From positions 5,880-69,879 of the forward strand of contig BGKB01000005.1 of the NCBI GenBank assembly GCA_003116975.1: 64,000 bases of DNA. The letters are read 5' to 3'. Both the position numbers and the translations under genes were made by a program. This document shows positions 38,563 to 49,716 of this stretch, piece by piece (positions within the stretch are counted from its first letter, which is position 1; each line of letters opens with the position of its first letter). The stretch comes from Aurantiochytrium sp. KH105 (lineage: Eukaryota > Sar > Bigyra > Thraustochytrida > Thraustochytriidae). Under the pieces are notes generated by a model. The model ran no database searches, was not told the DNA's origin, and saw only the letters and a list, made by a program, of their open reading frames with translations.

Positions 38563-40014
38563 CTATCTTACAACAGGCACAAGGTCTTGCAGCGTGGAGT
38601 CCGTCTCGTCGCCATTAGCAAAAAAAGTGCGCACAAAAGCCCGAAAGGCAGGTGACTCTTCGATGAGAATGTGGCTGTTTTCGGCGAGTCTGTCAAAGTA
38701 GTCTTCGAGCGCAGAGCGGCGCCGCGAAATGCCCCTCGTGGACAGCTTCCGGCCGCAAAATGTCTTTTGGGGAAAAGGAAGCAGGCGCATTCCGCAATAA
38801 TTAGAAATTTGACTCTCGATCAGCTTGTGCCAGGCTCGGAGCTCACGATAGCGCATACTTTGTGCATGAGCAAAGTCCAGCACCACGTGGTAGCGCACGA
38901 CCCCCGAGGCATCCGTGTAGGCATCGGGCACGTGAAGACTCATAGTGTGAGCGCGAATTCGTCCTGGCAGCGGCGACATGACGCCACAGACGGCATTTGC
39001 ACTCCTTTCGAAATGCCGTCGCACCAGCACTTTCGACTTGGGGTGATGCGGCGACGGAGAGGCGGTTGCGGCGGCGGCGGCGGCGTCAAAGGCAAGATCT
39101 GTGCTTACCACGGGGGGACCTTGAGGAGGGAGTATTCGCGCCACGGTCGGAATACTCTTGCATACGAGACGCGAGTATAGCATGCCGCTTTGGTCAGCGA
39201 GCGGCAAAAAGGAAATAAGAGGAATAAGGCGGTCCAGCACGTCGAGCGTTGCCTTGACGTCCATGTACTCAATGTACTTGGCGAGCATGGGCAGGTGTGG
39301 AAGCAAAGTGTCATAGTACAGGCAAAGCCGCTTTGTGTGTGGTGCAAGAATGGCAATGTGCGGCAAAATTTGATCAATGTACATGAGCGAGTCTTCCCAG
39401 CCGCGCACCTCGAGAAAACAAATGAGGTTACCAACATGAGGGCGCATTGCGTCCAAGTGGGGCACGAGCTGATCCATGTGATCCAGGAGCGCCTCCGAGT
39501 GCGGCGCCAGCTTGTGTACATGGGGCTCCAGCACATCCATGTATTCGAGAAGAAGAGCGCGATGCACCAGTAGTCGCGGCAACAGCGGCATGAGGTACTG
39601 TTTTTCGGCCATGATGCTTTCGACCATGGGTCCCAAGCGGTCTATATCGTTCAGAAGCTCCAGCGAGTATGGCAATAATGTCGTCGCGTAGGGCAAGAGC
39701 GCGGGGAGATGTGGAAGAACGTTGATGGTAGCCTCGAGCTTGGCGCGCACATTGTCTAGCTTTGGGACGATATGCATGTTTGGTCGCGCGTTCTTTGGGC
39801 CGAGGAAGACTCCCAAGGCCAAGGCCAAGGCCGCAAAGGAAGCAAACCTGAGAAACCCCATCGTGAGACCTGGTGAAGAAGTCAACCCGTCACTCTCTGT
39901 CCAGACACGGGTCGTTATCCAGAGTCCCGCTGCCACCACCGCCACGGCCGCCGCCGTGGCGACGACGGTCCCGGCCAACAGGCCTGGCCGCCGCTGCACC
40001 GTCGCAGCGGACAT
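38563..40014 (-). CDS. membrane-anchored PX-domain protein with LPH repeats
   Basis: 483 residues from the first ATG (40014). Two N-terminal hydrophobic helices (about 11-34 and 53-72). Residues 95-265 form a run of short leucine repeats of the type LLPHLPxLxPYxxxLxxH (for example LPHLPALLPY, LEPHVHKLAPH, LVPHLDAMRPH, ILPHIAILAPH, LLPHLPMLAKY), probably an alpha-helical solenoid or coiled coil. After a His/Pro/Ala linker comes a PX domain (about 355-470): MRYRELRAWHKLIE, the PxxP loop LLPFPQK, and the basic RRRSALEDYFDRLAE with SPAFRAFV. PX domains bind phosphoinositides, so the protein may tether an organelle membrane to PI3P-bearing endosomes (inference). It is head-to-head with the gene at 40744. 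Confidence 0.75.
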   Translation of the reverse strand: MSAATVQRRPGLLAGTVVATAAAVAVVAAGLWITTRVWTESDGLTSSPGLTMGFLRFASFAALALALGVFLGPKNARPNMHIVPKLDNVRAKLEATINVLPHLPALLPYATTLLPYSLELLNDIDRLGPMVESIMAEKQYLMPLLPRLLVHRALLLEYMDVLEPHVHKLAPHSEALLDHMDQLVPHLDAMRPHVGNLICFLEVRGWEDSLMYIDQILPHIAILAPHTKRLCLYYDTLLPHLPMLAKYIEYMDVKATLDVLDRLIPLISFLPLADQSGMLYSRLVCKSIPTVARILPPQGPPVVSTDLAFDAAAAAATASPSPHHPKSKVLVRRHFERSANAVCGVMSPLPGRIRAHTMSLHVPDAYTDASGVVRYHVVLDFAHAQSMRYRELRAWHKLIESQISNYCGMRLLPFPQKTFCGRKLSTRGISRRRSALEDYFDRLAENSHILIEESPAFRAFVRTFFANGDETDSTLQDLVPVVR

Positions 40015-40743
40015 TGCGAAGTACTTCTGTAGGCCGTCCTTCTCGGGACTGTTTCGCTTGCCCCTTTCTTTAGAGGCGCATAGTTTTGGACACCGTTTTG
40101 TACAGCGTTTCGCGTATAAAACGCCCAAGGGGGTTAAGTTTGGGCTTGGAAAAGACTGGCGTGACGTCAATTATCATCATCTCCTCTCGGAGAATGATTG
40201 TCGTCTCTGCGGAGGAGGACTCTCTTCGTTGAGTGCTATTTGCTGCTCCCGGGAATCTTATTTCCTAATTTCCTCCAAGGCTATTCGGGCACGTGGACCA
40301 CGAATCAGGATAATCCGCATTTGAGGTAAATACATGTAGCTCTTTGGGCGTCCGCGCGTTCCACGTGCATACGTGTCGAATACGACTTTTTGAGCGCACA
40401 GCCAAATGCTCCATCAATCATTGTCTGGGGCGGCTGGTCGCGCATTTCTACTTCGGGTTTGTTTCTCTCTTTGTCTCTTTTCTTTGCAAACATGATTCAA
40501 AGGCCGCTGCAAGTGAGCAAGCAAGCAATCGAGCAAGCAAGCGAGCAAGCAAGCGAGCGCGTGTTGGGGCGCGGCGCGCCAGACGAGGACGCGGAGGGGA
40601 GGAGGAGGGGAGGGAGGACGCGCAAGCGAGGGCCGTGGCGCTCGCTCGCTCGCTCGCTTGTTTCCGTGAAGAGTTAGGCTGAAGAAACGCAAGCCAACAA
40701 AGAAGCAAACGAAGAGAAGACAGTTTGACGCGCGCAAGATACC
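40015..40743. promoter_or_regulatory. bidirectional promoter region
   Basis: 730 bp between divergent genes. It contains a GCAA/GCGA-type repeat (AGCAAGCGAGCAAGC, 40515-40560) and a GCTC run (40640-40660). No gene. Confidence 0.4.
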
Positions 40744-41466
40744 ATGGGCGTGCTGCAAACGGCATGGGAAGGACCAGTGGCGCGCCTGATGCTGTCGGTG
40801 GTCATGGGCGCGCTCATGGGACTGATCTTATCGTTTGTGATCAACTGCACGCTGGTGGAAATTAGCTTGAATGCGGTTTTCTCGTTTTACTTTGGATTTC
40901 TGTTTCTATTGATTGGCGGCTTGATCATCTTCAGGGTGAGCAGCCATATGCAGCTTGGACGCCGGGTGCTGCTGTACATGTTTGGCGTCTCGATTGTGTC
41001 GTCGGGAATCTTATGTCTCCTTTTCAAAGAGACGTGGATCTTTACGCTTCCGCGCGGCCTCAAGGCGATTGTTTACGGAACGCTGGGAGCGGCGTGTTCG
41101 TTTGCCGTGACGTTCTCGACGCTGGACCTGCTCAATTTCTTTTGGGCGCTCTGCATGGACTCCAACACGCAAGGTCTCATTCAGTCTGTGCAGCAGGTAG
41201 ATCTTATCATGGGGACGTCGTTAGTTTTGGGCTTGAGTTTTGGGCTCTTTTTCGCGCTCTTTGACGTGGGCAAGTTTGCACATTCGGCCAGCGACCTCCG
41301 TCACGAGCTGCTACACGAGGAGATGTTCTCTGTGCCGCTTGGGATCATGGCGGGCTCTCTTGCTGCCGCCGCCAATGAGACCTTGCGTTCGCGCCACGAG
41401 ATTTCGCGCAGCGACTACAAATATTCTCCGCTTTTCTCTGACGACAATGATGACGATCTCATTTAG
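40744..41466 (+). CDS. multipass membrane protein, unrecognised family
   Basis: 240 residues from ATG 40744 in a strong ACCATGG context. Five to six hydrophobic helices: about 13-37, 43-65, 75-95, 104-135, 150-173 and perhaps 193-207. The C-terminal tail is polar and acidic (SPLFSDDNDDDLI). Acidic/dileucine-like tail elements could direct endosomal sorting. No signature of a known transporter family was recognised. Shares a promoter region with the PX-domain gene, hinting at coordinated expression. Confidence 0.72.
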   Translation: MGVLQTAWEGPVARLMLSVVMGALMGLILSFVINCTLVEISLNAVFSFYFGFLFLLIGGLIIFRVSSHMQLGRRVLLYMFGVSIVSSGILCLLFKETWIFTLPRGLKAIVYGTLGAACSFAVTFSTLDLLNFFWALCMDSNTQGLIQSVQQVDLIMGTSLVLGLSFGLFFALFDVGKFAHSASDLRHELLHEEMFSVPLGIMAGSLAAAANETLRSRHEISRSDYKYSPLFSDDNDDDLI

Positions 41467-43018
41467 TTAGCGCTCGGTCAGTGGCGAATGCGCGCTAATG
41501 CGCTGCAGCTGCAGCTGCTGCTTGCGCCGATTGAGGACGGCGATAGCATCTCATAAAACTGTGTAAAGTACGACATTTCTGGCCAGAGTGAGTGGCGTTC
41601 GCATGGACGTTTGAGCTGCTCGCTTGTAGTAGTTTCCCGCATCTTGTTTTGATTGTATGTTCGGTAGGGGTTGTCGCAGAGATCGACTCGATCGGCAGCG
41701 GCTGCAGATTTTCATTCGCGTACACGTAACCTAAACGAGGAAAGAAGGAAACCCGCCCCGCTTGTGCTTGTGCTTGTGCTGGCTGACCGGCAGTGACGCT
41801 CGCGATCCAACCAAACGAGATGAAATACCGGCCCGTCGCGGTGCTCGGCTTTGCTACGTATGTCGGTGGCTGCACTCCGTGGCGAGCTGCTTCCGACACT
41901 GCCGGTCAGCCAGCCTAATAAGCAGCAGCGAGCGACCAAAGGGCTTGCAGCCTGCTCTTTGCTTACTTCCCAGCCTGGCACGACGGACGGATGAAAATTC
42001 GCGATGGACCTCAAACTATGCATTTCGAGCAGATTCCGAGCCCGTCCTTGGTCAAAAGTCATGCCATGCGTTTTTCACGCAGACGCAGACGCAGACGAGT
42101 GCATGGCGAGAAGTACAACGTGCAGTGGTCATCGATCTTCCTTCGGCCAATGCGTCAATCTCTAGGGTGATGGCAGTGCAGGCTGCATTGACAGCGGGAT
42201 GTACGCCGGGTCTGCAGTCCGAACTCCAATCCTTGTCAATACCACGTGCCGCTGCGAGCCACCCCTGCAGTACTGCCTCCGAGGCTCGCATCGCACGCAG
42301 GGCCTCTGGGGCTTCGGGAGCCCGTGCGACAGGACTTCAGACCCGCCGTCGGCTTGCGATGGAAGCCATCGCGGCGCGGCCGATTCCGGGCTCGGAGGAC
42401 GAGGAGGTATTCACTCGCTGCCCTGCTGCTGCTGCAGGCTGCTCAGCTGTGCAGTCGATTCTCTTGATGCTAGCTAGTACTGGTACTAGTTATTGTGGCC
42501 TAGGGCAGCCCTGACCCGCTTCTTCCCGCCCGCTGCCCTCGGAGGGCGCGTCAAAAGAATGAAAGAAGGGAAGGAAGAATGGGAGGAAGGGAGGACTTGG
42601 AGCGGCGCGAAACCCGGCCGGAGAAGGTATTTTATTTTGTATGTTAGTTATGCTGTGACTGTGAGTGAGCCTCCTAGAAGTAGGCCTAGCTAGGATGTAG
42701 GTTTGGCGCTGAGTTGATTGCAGGGAGTGATGCCAAGCGTTCTGGGCAAGACGGGCTTGGCACGCCGGGATTGCCGGCAAGCAGCGAGTTTCGTCTGCAG
42801 GTTTTGAGCGAGGGCCTCGTCGAGACGCGTTGGGAAAGTATAGGGCAGGAGGAATCAAGCCGAAGGGCAAGCTACTGTGCAAGGGTTGGGCGGCAGCGGC
42901 AGGCTGCTACTTTTATGAGGCGGGGAGCCACGAGCGAGAGGATTTCTCCTTGTGGGGTTGGGCAACAAGGTGATCGAGCGCGTGTATGTGATAAAGAGTC
43001 AGATAGGGTTGAATAATT
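41467..43018. other. gene-free region
   Basis: GC-rich, overlapping short ORFs, no recognised gene. Holds the 3' flanks of the membrane-protein gene and of the small minus-strand gene that ends at 43019. Confidence 0.4.
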
Positions 43019-43615
43019 TTACAGGTGCAGGCACCGCGCGAACTTGTGGAGAAGCTTGCGATGGTCCTTGCGTCTAGGTTTACGTTGGTGGCGCTGCCAG
43101 CACGAAGACTGGAGCGTCTCGAGGTCGACGAGGTCGGCCTCGGATTGAGAAACAAGGTGGCCGCGCGATCCGGAGGAGAGACGACGCGTCTGCCGCACGC
43201 GGAGCGCCGCCTCTCGTTCGGGCGCGAGCTGGAGCAATAAGGAGTCCTCGATGGACGGCTTGGCCACGGAATAGTCTGCGGAGTATCCTCCATTACGACT
43301 TGCTTGGAGCTGCTGCTGCAGCTGCTGTTTTGCCGAGGGGGGCGAGGACGTCCATGAGATGGAGGTGGCGTGGTCGGCGCCGAAGCGTCGGTTTGTGCGC
43401 GAGTGGGAAGAGTTCTTGTACAATGCGCGCATGTGTTGCTCTTGTTGCCGATGCTGTGCGATATGCCGGGGTCGCTTTTGGCTCTCGTGCTGCATGGCCT
43501 GGGTCACGCTCCAGGAGTCGTGCTTGGTCCGTGGCGCCTCGACGTAGTGGGGGCTGTTGGTGCGCTCCTCCCACCCGGAGGCCAACTCCGGGCGCTCGTC
43601 GATGGTCGCCAACAT
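43019..43615 (-). CDS. probable small protein with degenerate WW-like start
   Basis: 198 residues from ATG 43615 (A at -3). Composition and strongly C/G-ending codons look coding, unlike the neighbouring DNA. Residues about 10-40 (ELASGWEERTNSPHYVEAPRTKHDSW) resemble a WW domain, with two Trp about 20 apart and a central Tyr, but the final Pro is missing. The rest is Gln/His/Arg/Ser-rich, with a polyQ segment and a basic C terminus (HQRKPRRKDHRK). The stop is embedded in CCTGTAAAA, so a further exon cannot be excluded. No family assigned. Confidence 0.5.
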   Translation of the reverse strand: MLATIDERPELASGWEERTNSPHYVEAPRTKHDSWSVTQAMQHESQKRPRHIAQHRQQEQHMRALYKNSSHSRTNRRFGADHATSISWTSSPPSAKQQLQQQLQASRNGGYSADYSVAKPSIEDSLLLQLAPEREAALRVRQTRRLSSGSRGHLVSQSEADLVDLETLQSSCWQRHQRKPRRKDHRKLLHKFARCLHL

Positions 43616-43797
43616 CGTGTGTCCTTTGATGTTTCTGTTTGTCTGTCTGTGAAGCTCGCTCGCTAATTTCTACGCGAGCGCCGTGACGCTTGGCCTCGTC
43701 CGCTGCTGCTGCCTGTGAGACAGCGTGCGGACGAAGACTTTCTGCGCAGCTCGACGACTTGTCTTGCGCTGCGCCACGCCGCGCCGCGCTGCGCCGC

Positions 43798-43825
43798 GCC
43801 TCGCCTCGCCTCGCCTCGCCTCGCG
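43798..43825. repeat. CTCGC pentanucleotide microsatellite
   Basis: About five to six units of CTCGC, continuing a degenerate GCGCC/GCGCT stretch. Confidence 0.85.
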
Positions 43826-44201
43826 CTCCGGGTTAGGGAGGGATGGCGATCGAGGCCGTGAAATGAACGAGAACTAGAATGTCCAGCGGGGGTCCCGCGA
43901 TCCTCGTGCTCGGCGAGCAGCGGCGCACGCAAAGCCGCTCTGCGCTGCAGCAGGGGATGGCGTCCGTCCTCTCGCTCAGGTGTCGGCCGCTGCGTCCGGG
44001 CTCGGGCTCAAGCTGGCACGCGAGCGAGCGAGCAAGCAAGCACGCAAGCACGGCTCGGCAAGGGCCCTGGCGCGCACGCGACTCCGAGCCTCGCGTTGCA
44101 GGTCTGCGCTCCCGCTCCGTGCTCCTCCTTTCCTCCCTTTCTTGCCTTCCTCCCTTTCTTGCCTTCGATTCGCTCTGATTCTTTTTTCTTTTCCTCTGCG
44201 A

Positions 44202-44284
44202 TTCTTTCTTTCTTTCTTTCTTTCTTTTTTCTCTGCTTCCTTCCTTCCTCTGCTGCCATCCTTCCTTCCTTCCTTCCTTCCTTT
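44202..44284. repeat. TTTC and TTCC tetranucleotide microsatellites
   Basis: TTTC array (44202-44230) followed by TTCC arrays (to 44284), separated by a short unique stretch. Confidence 0.85.
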
Positions 44285-44519
44285 TTTGGCCGCTGCTGCT
44301 GCTGCTGCGCACGCGACCTCGGGCTCGTACTACCTCAACCCCTTCGACCCCGTCAACACAAATCAGCTGCTGCTGCTGGCCGCGCAGAGGCCGAGGCGCG
44401 GTGCTCGCTCGCTTGCGCCAGTACAAATCAGCGGCGCATTGCATGCATCCCCGCATCATCCTTGCGCATCGCTCGAGAGAGAGAGCCGAGGAGCGTCGCG
44501 GCTCACCGTGAGTCAGCCC

Positions 44520-44556
44520 GATGCGATGCGATGCGATGCGATGAGATGAGATGCGC
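44520..44556. repeat. GATGC/GATGA pentanucleotide microsatellite
   Basis: Five GATGC units then two GATGA and one GATGC unit. Confidence 0.85.
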
Positions 44557-44866
44557 TACCGAGAGCACGCATGCATGCGAGCGAGCGTGCAATGACCCGC
44601 CGCCGCGGCGCCGCATCGACCGCGCGAGCCTGCACCGAGACGAACGCATCGTGGTCACCTCTGGCCCTCCCGCCCGCCAGGCTCGCGGCCTGGGGTCGCC
44701 GCTGCACCCGGCCCTGGCAAGGCAAGCAGGCACCTCGGCGCGGCTCGCGGGCGGCAGACTGCGAGGCCCTGCCAAGGCGCGAGATAAAGAACCGACCGCC
44801 CACACAATACTATACGTATAGAAACAAAGAAAGAAATACAGAAAGAATGAAAGAAAGAAGCCCAAC

Positions 44867-44896
44867 TTGACATTGACATTGACATTGACATTGACA
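44867..44896. repeat. CATTGA hexanucleotide microsatellite
   Basis: Five perfect CATTGA units. Confidence 0.9.
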
Positions 44897-45109
44897 GCGA
44901 GTGAACGAACGAGGTCGATCGGATCGCCGTCGACGCTCCTTCCTTCCTTGCCGCCTCCCTCCCTCGCGCTCTTCCCCCTGCCGCGGTAGATCTCCGCGTC
45001 CTCCTTCCTGCCCGCGCTCCTTTCCATCTTTCTTGCCGCCTCGCTCGCGCTGCTTGCTGTGCGCGCCCGGCGAGCGAGGTCTTTCCGAGCTGCGGCTGCG
45101 GACCGGCCA

Positions 45110-45140
45110 GAGAGGGAGAGGGAGAGGGAGAGGGAGAGAG
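45110..45140. repeat. GAGAGG hexanucleotide microsatellite
   Basis: About five units of a GAGAGG hexamer. Confidence 0.85.
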
Positions 45141-45374
45141 CCGCGGCGGGCTCGCTCACGCGGCGCAGGCGGACAGCGGCCAGCGAGCTGCTGCGCGCGG
45201 GCCGCGCCGCCCCGCCGCGGGAGGAGGAGGAGGAGGAGGGCGCGGCGAGCTGGCTGCGGCGGCGCGCGGGCCGGAGACGGCGCCTCGCTGCGCGCGCATG
45301 CTGTGCAGGAGGAGTTTCTAGCAGTGGGCGCCTGGTATAAATGTACTTTTCCTCTCCGTCTCGCAAGGGCAGAG

Positions 45375-45404
<30 letters not shown>
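45375..45404. repeat. TTTC tetranucleotide microsatellite
   Basis: Seven TTTC units. Confidence 0.85.
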
Positions 45405-45405
<1 letters not shown>

Positions 45406-46575
45406 GCGCTGCCGCGTGCCTGCACGCGCCTGCTTCCGCCGGTGTCATAGAACGAATCGCAGGCAGCCAGAGAGAAGGAAAGAAGGCGGGCGAGGGGGAG
45501 CAGCGGAGCCTCCGCGCCTTGAGTCCTCGTCGTGGAGCGGCGCGGCCCGCTCCGGCCGCCGCCGCATGTCTGTCAGTCTGGTTTCCGAAGAGGGGCGGCG
45601 AGCCGGAAGGACGCGAGGCGACGCTTCTTGACTTGCCTCGAGTTGCCATTTGCATTGTTGCTCTCGCTTGTTGCCGCCTTTGCTTTCCCGCTTTCTTCCT
45701 GGCCTCGCGGCGCTTCCATCCATCCCAGCGCCCTGCCTGTCGGAGGAAGGCGCGGCTTGCGAGCCCGGTTTCTCGCGCTCGCGATCCGCGCTCGCTCGGT
45801 CCGCGCAGGCTCGACACGACATCGAGCCGCGCGCCCAGGGCGGAGCGACCGGGAGCGGCGCGACTTTGTTCGATTTCTTGGTCGCGTCCACGCGTCCACC
45901 CATTCCACCCACCCATCTGGCCGCGCGTGCAGGCCTCGCTCGATCTTTCGAGCCATCACTACGATTGGCGGAGCAGAGCAGATTAGTTGATCAAAATCGA
46001 GTAGATCGCAGGCAGGCGGTGCTACTCTACTTCGTAAGCCAGCTAGCTTAGCTGAGGAGGTACACCGTGCTGACCGACATGGCGCGGAAGAGCGGCCAAG
46101 GCGCGCCGCCTCTCCGAGCCAGCTCTCTGGCCGAGCTGCCGCGTCTCGGCGGCGGCGATCGGATCGATCTTGGTCGCCCTGCCAGCGCAAGCGCGCTAAT
46201 TCATGTGGGTGGCGTCGAGCGAGCGAAGGCCGGAAGGCGGGAGGAAGGATAGCGGATGAAGGAATCGTGAAAGGGGGGGATCATGGTGACATGAGGAGCC
46301 GTCGTGGCGGGCCGCGAAGATATGTCCTTGCGGAGGCCCGCATCGCGGCCCGCGGAGGCGAGGGCTCTTTTCCTTTCGTCACTCCGAGACCGCGCGGGCG
46401 GCCGAATTGCAGTCGCGGGCGCACGCACGAGCGCGTCGGCAGCTGCAGGCAGCTAGCTAGCTAGCTGCAAGTGTCAGTCAGCAACAGGCAGGATCAGCGG
46501 GGATCAGCGGGGCCGGAGGAGCAGCAGCAGCGCTGCAGCACGATGCACTGACGCAGACGCAAGGCAGGTTTGGTA

Positions 46576-46655
46576 CAATCAATCAATCAATCAATCATTT
46601 TTATTCATTCATTCATTCATTCATTCATTCACCATGGTCATTCATTCATTCATTC
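46576..46655. repeat. AATC and ATTC tetranucleotide microsatellites
   Basis: AATC array (46576-46597) followed by two ATTC arrays (46603-46632 and 46640-46655). Confidence 0.85.
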
Positions 46656-48286
46656 GTTCGATGGATGCATTCGCGCCTTCCCACCCGCCAGCCACGGTAT
46701 AATGGTCCGCAGCGGCCACCGTCACTGTTGTCGTTCGGGAAGAAGGACCACAGATGATGCTGCACAAGGAGCGTTTCTTCGTGTATACTAGCCTAGCCTG
46801 GGATCTATCCATCTATTTACGACACACACACGCACACCCCTGCGTGAGTCGCTGTTGGCGTCGCCTCGCCTCGCATCGCCTCGCCTCGCCTCTCGCAGTC
46901 GCAGCCGCATTGGCGCGGTCGGCACCAGCCACATGCATGCCAGCAGCCAGCCAGCAGCTTGAGGCACGCATGGACGGATGGCAGCGGTGGATGATGCCGC
47001 GCGGCGGCTTCCAGCGAGCGTTCACAGGCCTCGCGGCGCGCCCACGGCGAGCCCACGGCGCGACCAAGCGGCTTCGGGCGGCGGCGCCTTCTGTGGATGG
47101 ACGCCGGAGTCTCCCTGCCTGCCTGTCCACGCGGGCCGCGCCGGAGCAGGCAGGCCGGCAGCATGCAGGCAGGCAGGCGAGCGAAGAACGCGAACGCGAG
47201 CGGCTGACTGACTGACTGACGGGCTCGGCCTGCCTGCCCGCCTGACTGTGAGTGCGATGCAGCCGCGCGCTCTTCAGGCGCCTTGGTCGGCGGAGTCCGC
47301 TCGGCGCAGGGTGGACGCGGGGACGGAGGCGCAGCGCAGGTGCAGCAACAACAAAGAATCAAAAACAAACAAACAAACAACAAAATCAAAGAAAGAAGGA
47401 GAGAAAGAAAAGAAAGAAAGAAAGAAAGAAAGGCGCCGTAGGAGCTGCCACTGATGAATGAGAGACCCGGGAGACGCCCGACCCGCGCCCGCAGCTTGGT
47501 TGGCATCCATCATATGCGACCGATCATGAGGAGGAGGAGCTGCCGCTGCCGCTACTGCCGCTGCCATGGCTGCTGCCGCTACTAAGACAGCGGCGACGGA
47601 CCCGCGCCGCGTCGACGGACAGGAGCCTTGACTCGCGGCCTCGGAGGCCTCGGCGCGAGGCTGCGAGAGAAAGCAAGTCGAAATCTTCGCAGAGGTGCGT
47701 CGAGCCGTGCGATCGGATCAATCAGTCCGCAGCGTCGATCGTGCTGCTGCTGCAGAGGGCGCACGAGAAGAAAGGCCATGTAGTAAATCAGCGTTCAATG
47801 CACACGCTCGGGACAGACGCGCCACGGCGCAGTCGACGCGGAAGCGCGCGCCTCCCAGCCGTGACGGTCCCGAGTGGCATGTGCTGGCCGCGCCGATCAT
47901 TTGCTCGTCTCGAAGGTCGATCGGTCATCCGGATGCGCGCATGCTTCGCATGCTTCGCAGGATCTGGAGCCTGTATCCTTCGACCGGGCTGCCGCCACCG
48001 CTGCTCGCAGTCGCGCAGCCGCGACTAAGAAGGAGGAGGACGCGCAGGTGGAAGGAAGGCGGTTGTAAGCAAGCGGAAAGGGCGCGACAGCGGCAGCGGC
48101 CTGCGACGGCCTAGTTCTGGTTGTTAGTATGTGGCATGCCATGTCCGTGCGCCGCATCCCGGGCTCACAGGCGCGTTCTTGTGCGACCAAAACGGTCGAG
48201 ATGGTCGCGCTTTTCCACGGCGACGAGGAGGTGCATGGGCTGCGACCGATAGGGAATTCGCGTCGAATCGGGCGGACAGCGGCCAT

Positions 48287-48314
48287 CTGCCTGCCTGCCT
48301 GCCTGCCTGCCTGC
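48287..48314. repeat. CTGC tetranucleotide microsatellite
   Basis: Six to seven CTGC units. Confidence 0.85.
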
Positions 48315-49640
48315 GCGAATGGCAATCAAGCGCCTGCAAAAAGATCGCATCGAATCGAGATGAGATGAGATTACCTACATTCATCTCAAGTTGCTTGCAA
48401 GGTTTTACGGCCGGTACCCTCCCACCACTGCAGCCGCCACCGTGCGGGGTAGGATCCAATCGGCAGCGAGGGACCCTCCTCCTCGACCATCATCCCCCGC
48501 TCGACTCCGCTTTTGTTCGCATCGATTCGCCCATTCACTTCGGTCGAAGCCCGTCCAGCTTGGGGAGAAAGAAGAAGATGGTCTCGCGCCCGGTGCTCGA
48601 GCCCATCGCTCGCGCCCTTGTTGACTGTGATTATCGTCGACCAGGGGAAGGATCGATTCGCCGCCGCGATCTTCAAGTCGCCCGCTCGTCGACACGATCA
48701 CCGCGTCCGGGCAGCTAGCTAGCTAGCTGGCCGCGATCCTTCCCGCGCTCGCGCTCTCCAGAAAGAGAGAGCAGCGTCGCTCATCATCACCTCTTCAGAC
48801 AGACAGACACAGACGACAGACACACGTGCAAGACTCCGCCTGTCCGTCGGTCTGGCGTCCGTCGGTGCGGCAAAATGGGTGGCTGGCGCGTAGCTGCTGC
48901 AGCAGCCAGCAGCCAGGTGGAGTCTCCGCAGCCCGGGCCCGTTCCGAGTCGCCGAACGCGAAACTCGGCCTGGCGCGGCCCACCCTGGCCGCGGCTCGCA
49001 AGCCTCGCGCGAGGGCAGGTCGGGGCAGGCGCGCGCACCCCTTCGCACACCCGGGTGTGCGGCGACGTGTGCGCTTGCGCAGACACGTTCCGAGGGATCC
49101 AGATTCGTTTCCCCACACAAGGCAAGGATGCGCTTGAGCTCGTCAAGCGACAGCGACAGCGGCTGCGAGTGGCCGCGGGATTGGGACTGGAATGGATGGT
49201 CGGGAGCGACACTGCTGCGAGGGGAAGAAATGGCAACCATGGTCTACCGGGCGTGGCAGTGGCTATGATAGACGCCGGGCGAGTCGTTTGATTGGCCTTC
49301 CATCCATTGCGGGCAGCAGCAGATTCTGCCATGGCCACACCAGTACCTGGAGATGCGATGCAGAAGCCAGATGCAGCCAGGTCCAACCACATTGTGGAAT
49401 AAATGGTCGCAAGAAAGCGGAAGGCCAGCAAGGAAAGGGTTGGAGGGGGGGGGGCTTGCAGAGATGCTAGCTAGTGCTTGCGAAGCCTCTCAAGATTCGT
49501 TTCGACTCGTTTCGATGGGACGACGCGCGCACTTGTGAGGGCCGGCCGCAGCCAGCTGCCGAAAGGATAGATGAGCGACGCGAATGGAAACGAAGCTTCG
49601 GCTTCATGCGACTTGCTGTCGCTTTGGTGCTGACGCTTGC

Positions 49641-49716
49641 TTGTCTCAACTCGTCTCGACTCATCCCGACTCGTCTCGACTCGACTCGACTCGACTCGAC
49701 TCGACTCGACTCGACT
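49641..49716. repeat. CTCGA pentanucleotide array
   Basis: About 15 units; the left half carries CTCGT and CATCC variants, the right half is perfect CTCGA. It is the longest pentanucleotide tract in the window. Confidence 0.9.
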
